In this document: positions 1-7,200 of the stretch, one piece after another
Numbering within the stretch: the stretch's first letter is position 1
How the letters are laid out: the number at the start of each line of letters is the position of its first letter
Assembly: GCA_020829485.1 (NCBI GenBank)
Contig: JAIVFU010000078.1
Coordinates: 1 to 30,638, forward strand
Direction: 5' to 3'
Length of the DNA: 30,638 nt
Origin: Nostoc sp. CHAB 5834
Lineage (GTDB): Bacteria > Cyanobacteriota > Cyanobacteriia > Cyanobacteriales > Nostocaceae
The notes under the pieces: model-generated
The model's input: only the letters and a program-made list of their open reading frames with translations
What the model was told of the DNA's origin: nothing
Databases searched by the model: none
Translations under genes and position numbers: made by a program

Positions 1-172
1 TAGATAACTTGGGTTTACGCCCACCTCCACCGGAGATAATTCTAATTTTCTTTGATTCTAAGTCCGCTTGTTTTTCGTGATGTAATCGTTCCGCATTTTG
101 AATTAACTGTTGTAACTGTTCATACCCTAAATCGTTATGAGTGTGGGGATGAAGCAATTTAAGGCTAAATAT
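1..172 (-). mobile_element. Transposase N-terminal part, cut by window edge
   Basis: On the minus strand an open frame reads ...GYEQLQQLIQNAERLHHEKQ..., then KKIRI, then SGGGGRKPKLS, and runs off position 1. A helical segment followed by a basic KK(V/I)RI stretch and a GGGRKPKLS motif is the usual amino-terminal helix-turn-helix part of cyanobacterial IS5-like DDE transposases. No ATG is visible in frame at the front; a TTG at 155-157 is possible, so the 5' end is uncertain and may be degraded. The catalytic part would lie left of the window. A related fragment lies at 3819-4004. The assignment is from family resemblance only. Confidence 0.55.
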
Positions 173-258
173 ATTAACGATTAAACCCAAAACTGTAGTG
201 TGATACGTTATACAAATACAAAAATCGCTTTTGTTGACTTGGAAAGTATTAGTCTTAA

Positions 259-876
259 TCAATACTGTCCTAAAGCAGCTTGAAAAACTTGTTCAGCAGT
301 TAAATTTAGCTCTCTTAAAGTAGGTGATTGAATCCGATCATTTCCTCGAAATTGAATAACTTGATATTCACCTTCGACTAAAGCATAAACTGATATTGTC
401 GGTTGTTTAGGATTCCCAATAAACCGCTTTCCACCAAGAGCAGCATAGTCAACAATCCAATATTCTGGAATCCCAATTTCCTCGTACTCACCAAATTTTA
501 GAAAATAATCATCACGCCAATTTGTACTTACAACTTCCACGGCTAATGGAATTGATTCTGCTTGAGTAACTGTTGATGCTTTTTTCCAGAGTGGTTCATT
601 GACCAAGTTAGGAAGATTCAATACTAATACATCTGGAATATAACCAGATTTCTTATCAACTGATTTGACTAATACTTGACCAGGAATAGTATAAGCTAGA
701 TTAAACCTGCGAATCTCAAAATTTAGTTCTCTAATCAAAAATGCTCTAACTAGCTCATGTTCTCCTGTTGGTTGCATTTCTACTATTGCTCCTTTATATA
801 ATTCATATCTGCCATTTTCTGGTTTCCACTCTAGAAATTCTTCAAAAGTAACTGGTTCTGGTAAAGCTTGAAACAT
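259..876 (-). CDS. Uma2 family (DUF820) restriction-endonuclease-fold protein
   Basis: A 205-residue protein starting MFQALPEPVTFEEFLEW, the usual entry to the Uma2/DUF820 family that is greatly expanded in cyanobacteria. The PD-(D/E)xK-like core is visible: IPDVLVL (Asp), then LAVEVVS (Glu), a Lys in RDDYFLKFGEYEEIGIPEYW, and the closing IVDY. Length is normal for the family. GAAGAG lies upstream of the ATG as a plausible ribosome binding site. The family has a nuclease-like fold but its cellular role is unknown; no partner gene is adjacent. The gene lies between a transposase fragment and a hypothetical gene, in keeping with mobile-region context. Confidence 0.88.
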   Translation of the reverse strand: MFQALPEPVTFEEFLEWKPENGRYELYKGAIVEMQPTGEHELVRAFLIRELNFEIRRFNLAYTIPGQVLVKSVDKKSGYIPDVLVLNLPNLVNEPLWKKASTVTQAESIPLAVEVVSTNWRDDYFLKFGEYEEIGIPEYWIVDYAALGGKRFIGNPKQPTISVYALVEGEYQVIQFRGNDRIQSPTLRELNLTAEQVFQAALGQY

Positions 877-989
877 CGTATTATCTCTTCAAGTTTGAAC
901 TGATGCCGACGGAATGTTTGATCACGCAAAAATTTTAGATTTGCTTCTATCTTTACATTTAAATAAAGGATCTCGTTTTCAAATTGGTA

Positions 990-1022
990 AGTGGACAGTT
1001 TTTCTAATTTCTCCTGTCCACT
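990..1022. terminator. Perfect 9-bp inverted repeat between minus-strand genes
   Basis: AGTGGACAG (990-998) pairs with CTGTCCACT (1014-1022) around a 15-nt AT-rich loop. It lies just beyond the stop of the 1041-1838 gene, so it could end that transcript. No strong T-run follows in either direction, so it may instead be a processing or stability element. Confidence 0.4.
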
Positions 1023-1040
1023 GTTCAGATTTATTTAATT

Positions 1041-1838
1041 TTATGCTACCGCTAACTCTAAGCTAACGTATGGCACTTCACTAGTTACCGGAGCTAGGGC
1101 AAAGGATTCAATAGCCTCCCTGACGCTCCAATACTTGATGCCATCACCACAGCGCCAATAGTAAGTCTTGGGGTCGTTCTCCCATAACTCATCAGCGTTT
1201 CTGACCTTGAAGATAATCCCTAAGAACTCACCATCTAGATATACGTTGTGAGCTGTCTGAAGGCTAGTGCGTCCTACATAGGTCAGTCGATAGCCGTCCA
1301 CTGGCGTACACAAGTCTTCTGCGCGAGTACCACGATAGGAGCAGTTACCGCACCCATGCCCACCACAATCTGGGCAGATAGCAGCAGGCATATTCCACTT
1401 CGGTATGGTGAAGTCCCATTCAGCAAGTGGGGTTAATATTTGAGGCTTCTGCGAAGTGTAGCAACCAGCATGACCGATTACCTTATCAGGATAGTATTGG
1501 ATGCTCAACGATAACCAGTCACAATCACCTAACAAGCCAATTTTGTCAGAAGCTCGTTTCAATTCCTCATCTTCCTTGTGATTGCACTCTACTGGAGCAG
1601 AAAGACTCGCTTTAACGTCTGCAACAGCGCGTTTGAAAGGCTCTTTGTGGTATCGAGCATAGCCGTGGGTTATTTTCACCCAAACAATATCATCACTGTT
1701 GATCCAGATAGTCACTACATCTTCGGGGTTGCAGTTTTTGGAGTAGTCCGACTGATTGACGATGGTTGCAATAATTTGGCGATCCTGTGTGATTAACGGA
1801 TCTTTTGTTGGCGTAGGGGCTGAAAGTTGTGTAATCAT
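1041..1838 (-). CDS. Hypothetical protein with CxxC-type zinc-ribbon motif
   Basis: A 265-residue protein I cannot assign. A clear CPDCGGHGCGNC motif (Cys155, 158, 163, 166) resembles the DnaJ zinc-centre spacing and probably binds one zinc ion. Around it are Trp/Tyr-rich stretches such as WDFTIPKWNM and KTYYWRCGDGIKYWSVREA; there is no signal peptide or membrane segment. The start is supported by AGAGG about 9 nt upstream of the ATG. A HIP1 stem-loop sits in the presumed 5' leader (1864-1902). It could be a plasmid- or phage-type accessory protein; that is a guess from context. Confidence 0.7.
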   Translation of the reverse strand: MITQLSAPTPTKDPLITQDRQIIATIVNQSDYSKNCNPEDVVTIWINSDDIVWVKITHGYARYHKEPFKRAVADVKASLSAPVECNHKEDEELKRASDKIGLLGDCDWLSLSIQYYPDKVIGHAGCYTSQKPQILTPLAEWDFTIPKWNMPAAICPDCGGHGCGNCSYRGTRAEDLCTPVDGYRLTYVGRTSLQTAHNVYLDGEFLGIIFKVRNADELWENDPKTYYWRCGDGIKYWSVREAIESFALAPVTSEVPYVSLELAVA

Positions 1839-2255
1839 TAGAAATACCTCTTAAATGGGTAAAAGGGCGATCGCACAGTTTTGCAGACACAGCGATCGCC
1901 CTATTTTTATTGGTCAGTTTGTTGTGCTGAAGGCACAACACTCTCACTCTAGAATTGGCGTAGCCTAATATTTTCTTTCTCCTAGCCAGTGACTGGAGCT
2001 TGCTACAGCAGCATATCTCTTGATCGGGCGGTAGTCGGCAATGAGCTTCAAAGCGACTTTCGTACTGAATCGCAACTTTTTATTCAGCGCAAATCGATTT
2101 CCCTTCCTGTTCCCCTCGCTTTCTCTGGTTGCGCCAGTGCCTCAGCTACTCTCCCAGGTGGATTAATAAATTTACTATTTTCAAGGTTCAATGGTGAGCG
2201 CCTCTATATTTAACTGGGAGGCTGACGCTTAGTTCCTCTCTTATAATTAATATAA
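1839..2255. other. Intergenic region without a convincing gene
   Basis: Besides the HIP1 stem-loop it holds a perfect hairpin, TGTTGTGC (1920-1927) with GCACAACA (1933-1940), the short palindrome CCAGTGACTGG near 1986-1996, and a 7-bp inverted repeat CTCCCAG (2151-2157) / CTGGGAG (2214-2220). A 74-codon plus-strand open frame (1989-2213, GTG start) has no recognisable motif and I do not call it a gene. Confidence 0.5.
1864..1902. repeat. Stem-loop built from two HIP1 octamers
   Basis: AGGGCGATCGC (1864-1874) and GCGATCGCCCT (1892-1902) form a perfect 11-bp stem with a 17-nt loop. It lies 26-64 nt upstream of the minus-strand start at 1838, and read on that strand the stem is followed by TTTT, giving the look of a weak terminator or attenuator. 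T-rich sequence also follows on the plus strand. Regulation of the downstream gene is an inference. Confidence 0.55.
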
Positions 2256-2273
2256 TACTAACTATTGTTAGTA
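2256..2273. promoter_or_regulatory. Palindrome over the stop codon of regulator A
   Basis: TACTAAC (2256-2262) and GTTAGTA (2267-2273) form a perfect 7-bp inverted repeat with a 4-nt spacer, overlapping the TAG stop of the minus-strand regulator. The internal decamer ACTATTGTTA (2261-2270) recurs in the same orientation at 2629-2638 on the other side of the gene. It could be an operator or a small terminator hairpin without a T-run. Confidence 0.5.
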
Positions 2274-2611
2274 ATGCTAAGAGATGATTGGGGTATTTTA
2301 AGCTCTATTTGCGGAATAAAATCCTTCATCTGTGCGCCAATTGCTTTACACAATGTTTCTAACTGTTTTACGGATACACCATCAAAGTCATCATTTATTA
2401 ACCGAATGATGAAAGCATCACTACATCTATTTCCTAGCTGTTCTGTCAAATTCTCAATTTTTTTGAAAGACAACCCAGAATTCTCTTTTTTATCTTTTAA
2501 TAGAGCAGCTTTTTTGGCATCCCAACGGACTGTTTGCACTTCCTCTATTGGAACTAACACAAGATTTACTTCAATATTTTGATGATTTCCACTAACCATA
2601 GTAGTTGACAT
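2258..2611 (-). CDS. Small Cro/XRE-like DNA-binding regulator (regulator A)
   Basis: A 117-residue protein. Residues from about 40 to 100 fit a Cro/XRE helix-turn-helix: SFKKIENLTEQLG, then AFIIRLINDDFDGVSVKQLETLCKAIG, then MKDFIP, the usual ending of this fold. Ahead of it is a short segment, NLVLVPIEEVQTVRWDAKKAALL, whose pattern (two hydrophobic strands, EV, RW) recurs in the 3130-3453 protein; the two genes are therefore paralogues with the same unusual N-terminal extension. The ATG at 2609-2611 lies inside a 46-bp near-palindrome; an in-frame ATG at codon 5 is an alternative. Autoregulation is likely but inferred. Confidence 0.72.
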   Translation of the reverse strand: MSTTMVSGNHQNIEVNLVLVPIEEVQTVRWDAKKAALLKDKKENSGLSFKKIENLTEQLGNRCSDAFIIRLINDDFDGVSVKQLETLCKAIGAQMKDFIPQIELKIPQSSLSITNNS

Positions 2612-2638
2612 AAAATTTTATAGCAACTACTATTGTTA
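2593..2638. promoter_or_regulatory. 46-bp near-perfect palindrome over the start codon of regulator A
   Basis: The 23 symmetric pairs match at 20 positions. Arms include ATAGTAGTTG (2598-2607) and CAACTACTAT (2624-2633), with the 12-bp core palindrome ATAAAATTTTAT (2610-2621). The start codon (2609-2611) falls at the edge of the core and the first codons lie in one arm. It is best explained as an autorepression operator; a start-codon-sequestering RNA hairpin is the alternative. Confidence 0.65.
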
Positions 2639-3116
2639 TGGATAAAGCAAAAGCGATTATATTAAGAAACGTGATCGCTTCAATTTTGTGGTTTGCCAGA
2701 TTCGCAAAGACAACAGAACTCGACAGTTACAAAATCAATTTTTATATCACTGGAAGATGCTAATTACTGCACCCTAATTACAACCGTTCGCTGTGAAATG
2801 GCGATCGCGCTTTTAGGGCAGAGCAGTGCCTTCATCAATCGCATACGCTTGTACACGATTGATGATCGGGACAATGCCTATATGCGATCGCCTTGATTCT
2901 GGAATGTTGATTTTTTATAACCAGTTTTCAGACTTAGTTAGGTCATCGGACTTATCTCCGGCGATTTGAGCGTTACAAGGTTACTTCCGGCTATTCCGGT
3001 TTTAGCTCCGGCTACTTTTCCCGGCGGCACTTCAGTTTTGGTTCGTCAATGTTCGTTGAATTAGTTTGCGATCCCTTTTTGCGTTCGGATGCAGGCAGTT
3101 CGCTTTTCCTTACAAT
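2639..3116. other. Intergenic region between the two regulators, no gene seen
   Basis: It contains a 7-bp inverted repeat AAGCGAT (2651-2657) / ATCGCTT (2674-2680), a HIP1 site near 2801-2808, and a stretch at 2955-3026 in which TCCGG or CCCGGC recurs about five times. Open frames are short, lack convincing starts and show no known motif. Confidence 0.5.
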
Positions 3117-3121
3117 AATTG

Positions 3122-3138
3122 TGCAACTTTTAGTTGCA
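3122..3138. promoter_or_regulatory. Palindrome over the stop codon of regulator B
   Basis: TGCAACT (3122-3128) and AGTTGCA (3132-3138) form a perfect 7-bp inverted repeat around TTT and cover the TAA stop of the minus-strand gene (3130-3132). It is nested in a second, longer inverted repeat, AATTGTGCAA (3117-3126) / TTGCACAATT (3154-3163). The 12-mer AACTTTTAGTTG recurs upstream of the same gene at 3461-3472. Confidence 0.55.
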
Positions 3139-3453
3139 ATTGTCAACCCCTAATTGCACAATTTTGGTTGATTTCAGACACAGTAATTCAGCTAAGGTAC
3201 AGCCAAATACTTGACATAAGCCACTGACAAGCTCTGGAGAAGCGTTTTTGACTTCTGTATTTGTCTCCATCCTGTTCAGATACTGGCGAGAAATCTCTAC
3301 TTCAAGTTCAGCAAGCTTTTTGGACAAAGTTACTAATGGCATATCACCACGTAATGCACGCATCTTATGCCCACGCGCATTTGTCCACCTAATAGACCCC
3401 ACTTCACTAAGCGGCAACATTACGACCTCTAATTGTTCTTCTTGGCTAATCAT
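3130..3453 (-). CDS. Small Cro/XRE-like DNA-binding regulator (regulator B)
   Basis: A 107-residue protein with a helix-turn-helix core: VTLSKKLAELEVEISRQYLNRMET followed by SPELVSGLCQVFGCTLAELL, a standard XRE pattern (recognition helix near SRQYLNRME). The N-terminal LEVVMLPLSEVGSIRWTNARG segment matches regulator A (EV, RW and spacing), so the two form a divergent paralogous pair about 500 bp apart on the same strand. Operator-like palindromes lie 6-53 nt upstream of the ATG and over the stop codon, with base sequence different from those around regulator A. Self-regulation is inferred. Confidence 0.75.
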   Translation of the reverse strand: MISQEEQLEVVMLPLSEVGSIRWTNARGHKMRALRGDMPLVTLSKKLAELEVEISRQYLNRMETNTEVKNASPELVSGLCQVFGCTLAELLCLKSTKIVQLGVDNCN

Positions 3454-3458
3454 ATTAT

Positions 3459-3506
3459 GTAACTTTTAGTTGACAAAAGCAATAGCTCACTGCAACTATT
3501 AGTAGC
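3459..3506. promoter_or_regulatory. Two operator-like palindromes upstream of regulator B
   Basis: GTAACTTTTAGTTGA (3459-3473) and GCAACTATTAGTAGC (3492-3506) share the plan AACT-NTT-AGT. Their starts are 33 bp apart, close to three helical turns, so two dimers could bind the same DNA face. The first sits immediately before the start codon (3451-3453 on the minus strand), a normal place for a repressor site. Confidence 0.6.
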
Positions 3507-3818
3507 TTATATTGAGGTAGCGCGATAAGGCCAAGGCATAGTTATGCTTATCCAAGCCGTGCAAATATCATGCAAATACTCCAATTTTGTTTGGGCTGAC
3601 GGTTGGCTAACAAGTAGTTTGGTAATGACAGCTTTACCACTGTATATAAACCAAAGCCTAACCCTGTAAGGTTATTTTTAAGCATAAATACGTAGGTAAC
3701 TGTATTAAAAATAAAATATAATATGATTAAGAGATGAGTATCAATTGCTAATGAATAGTTAATATATAAAATTAGGACTAGCTATATGCTTTCTGTGTTG
3801 GCTGCGGCTCTCTCAAAC
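3507..3818. other. AT-rich intergenic region, no gene seen
   Basis: No open frame of note. A bulged inverted repeat lies at 3524-3552 (GATAA and GCATA against TATGCTTATC). The remainder is AT-rich and unremarkable. Confidence 0.5.
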
Positions 3819-4004
3819 TCAGTACCTCTGCCATAATCCTCCTGTCAATAGGGTTTGAGACGCGCTAACCCTGAATTTTTCTTTTTTCAATTTCTGCTTT
3901 TTTTCTGCTAATGTTACTAATACAATAAAATCTTCATATTTTATTCCAATTAATCGCTTTGATTCATCGGGATATAATTTTATTCTCTCTAAAGAAATTG
4001 TCAT
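3819..4004 (-). mobile_element. Transposase N-terminal remnant (IS5-like)
   Basis: A 61-codon minus-strand frame begins MTISLERIKLYPDESKRLIGI and continues YEDFIVLVTLAEKKQKLKKEKFRV. This is the N-terminal helical part of a cyanobacterial IS5-like transposase; the basic stretch is where KKVRI...GGGRKPKLS would follow, but the frame then turns into unrelated sequence (ASQTLLTGGLWQRY) and stops. The DDE catalytic part is absent. It resembles the fragment at 1-172 and has the same orientation. It is a dead insertion sequence, not a functional gene. Confidence 0.55.
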
Positions 4005-4278
4005 TATTGATACACATAATTATATTTGTTCCGTTTATTTTCTCACAAAATTTATTTTAAAGATAGGTCTAGTATTTATCCTCTATATCTATCTATAAGT
4101 AAATGCTATATTATCTAGTGTTATTAGCATGATACTTGTGAAATTAACCGAGTTTTTAAATACAAACTTAAATAAATTAGCGTAAAGTAATGGTTGTTAA
4201 TATTCACCGTTAACTTTATCGGATTTTTAGAGTTGGTTGGTTAGTTTAGCATATTCCTAAGAACAAATCAAAGAAAGA

Positions 4279-7200
4279 TTGAAAAAACTAGAGATAACAA
4301 AAATGAATATTGTCAGTAATACACAATCCGAGGTAGTTTCTGCCTTTGAAAATCATGCTTGCAAACTTAGTCAGACATTACTAATCCATCAACTATTTGA
4401 AGCTCAAGTACTGCGTTCGCCTGATTGTATTGCAATAGAATTGGCAGGTAAACGCCTTTCTTATCAAAAACTTAATCAATGTGCTAATCAACTTGCCTAT
4501 CATTTGCAAGCATTAGGTGTGCAGCCTGATGTTTTGGTTGGTTTGTGTTTAGAACGTTCTGTTGAACTGATTATTGCTATACTCGCTATCCTCAAAGCAG
4601 GCGGTGCTTATCTGCCTCTCGATCCAAGCTATCCAGCACAACGCCTCAATTTCATGCTGGAAAATGCCCAAGCCTCTATCTTGTTAACTCAAAGCCATCT
4701 CTGCGAGAGCTTACCATTGCAGACTACACATAGCTTTTGTGTAGATAGGGATTGGCAAATTCTTAATCAATACCCAATTACAAATCCTGATAGCCAAGTT
4801 ACTCCTGATCATCTGGCATACGCTATCTACACCTCTGGTTCCACTGGTAAACCCAAAGGCGTGGCTATGCCTCATCGTCCGCTTGGAAATCTAATTGCTT
4901 GGCAACTGCAAAATTCAACTGTAGGTGCTGAGGCGAAAACACTCCAATATACTCCCATCAGTTTTGATGTTTCCTTTCAAGAAATTTTCGCTACTCTAGC
5001 CGCAGGTGGCACTCTAGTTTTGATTGCAGATGAAACTAGACGCGATCCAGTTAAATTACTACAATACCTTAATCAAGCTCAAATTGAGCGATTATTTCTT
5101 CCCTTTGTAGCGCTAAGACAGCTAGCTGAAGTGGCACAAATGGAAAGTATCGTACCTACTTGTCTACGTGAAGTAATTACGGCGGGAGAACAGCTACGAA
5201 TCACGCCTGCGATCGCTCATTTATTTAGCCAGTTACCTAACTGCACTCTGCACAATCATTATGGCCCTTCGGAAACCCATGTGGTAACTGCGTTTAAGCT
5301 GTCAGGCTTACCTCAAGATTGGCCAATACTACCACCGATTGGCAAAGCAATTACCAATAGCAACATTTACTTACTAGATTCCCAACTACAATCGGTTCCC
5401 GTCGGTATACCTGGTGAATTGTACGTAGGTGGTGTGAGTTTGGCAAGAGGTTATCTCCATCGTTCTGATCTGACGGCAGAAAGATTTATCTTTACACCGT
5501 ATTCCAATGAACACTTATATAAAACAGGCGATTTGGCTAAGTATTTACCTGACGGCAATATTGAGTACTTAGGTAGGATAGATCAGCAAGTCAAAATTCG
5601 CGGCTACCGGATTGAACCAGGGGAAATAGAAGCAACACTAGAAAAGCATCCCCAAGTTCGGCAAGCGGTAGTAATGGCAAGGGAGGATTTACCAGGTAAT
5701 AAGCTTTTAGTTGCATACATTGTTCTTAATTCTGTAGAAGCGCAAGCAAGTTTACGCAAATTTTTACAAACTCAATTGCCTGAGTACATGGTTCCAAGTG
5801 CAATTATTGTCTTGGAAAAACTACCACTAACTCCCAGTGGTAAGGTAGACCGACAATCACTACCTGCACCTTATAGTCAAAGTGACCGAGAACAGGCGAT
5901 CGCACCTCGAACACCTACAGAAGTAACGCTGGCTAAAATCTGGACTGAAGTACTTGGTTTAGAACAAATTGGCATTAATGAAAACTTTTTAGAATTGGGA
6001 GGACATTCTCTAGTCGCCACTCAAGTTGTTTCCCGTATACGTCAGGCTTTTGAAATTAGTTTACCGTTATCTGCTTTATTTGATACGCCTACAATAGCTG
6101 AGTTGGCAAAACTGGTAGAACAAGCTCAAAAAAAATCAGGAGTTCAGCAAATTCCTCCTATTCATTTAGTAGACCGTAATCTTAATCTACCCTTGGCTTT
6201 GGTACAAGAACCGTTATGGTTCCTAGATCAGTTAGTATCAAATAATCCTTTTTATAACGTTCCTGAAGCTTTTCGTCTGCATGGATCTATCAATGTCACA
6301 GCTTTAGAACGCAGTTTCCAAGAAATTATTAAACGTCACGAAGTTTTACGTACTACTTTTATTACTGTGGATGGGAAACCGATTCAAGTGATTCATGGGT
6401 TTCCAGATTTTCAATTATCTGTAATAGATCAAGATTTAGCTTCTCAAGATCAGTATGAGGAGAAAAATTCAGTTTGGGAGTTGATTATACAAGAGGCTCG
6501 ACGACCTTTTGATTTAACCCAGGATTTACTGATACGTGCCACCCTTTTCAAGCTTAGTAAAACAGACCACATTTTATTGATTAATCTACATCACATTGCC
6601 TGTGATGGTTGGTCATTGAGCATATTGTTACAGGAATTAGGAACGCTATATACTGCTTTTGCATCGGGACAGGTTTCTCCCTTACCTGCTTTAACAATTC
6701 AATATGCTGATTTTGCAGTCTGGCATCGACAGTGGCTACAAGGTGAAATCCGAGAACGGCAACTTGCTTATTGGCAGCAGAAATTAAAAGGACTTCCGCC
6801 CATTTTGTCATTACCAACGGACTACCCACGACCGGCAATGTCAACTTATCAAGGGGCGCGTCATTTCCTCAGCTTATCCAAATCCTTAACTCAGCAGCTT
6901 AAGGAATTAAGTCGGCGTGAGGGAACAACCCTGTTCATGACATTGTTAGCTGCTTTGCAAACGCTACTTTTCCATTACACTGGGCAAGATGATATTGCGA
7001 TTGGATCACTGTTTGCAAATCGTCATCATCCAAACTTAGAGAATATGTTGGGCTTTTTTACCAACACCATTGTCCTCCGCACCGATTTGTCAGGTTTGCC
7101 TAGTTTTCGGCACTTATTACAACGAGTCCGAGAGGTGACTTTAGGTGCCTACACCCATCAAGACTTACCCTTTGAGGAACTAGTACGCGCGCTGCAACCG

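Noticed and set aside
1248..1947. Several short frames opposite or overlapping the CxxC hypothetical gene
   Set aside because: Shadows of the 1041-1838 coding frame.
1989..2213. 74-codon plus-strand frame as a gene
   Set aside because: GTG start without a ribosome binding site, no motif, irregular composition.
2693..2896. 67-codon plus-strand frame between the regulators
   Set aside because: No start signal and no recognisable motif; contains a HIP1 site and repeats.
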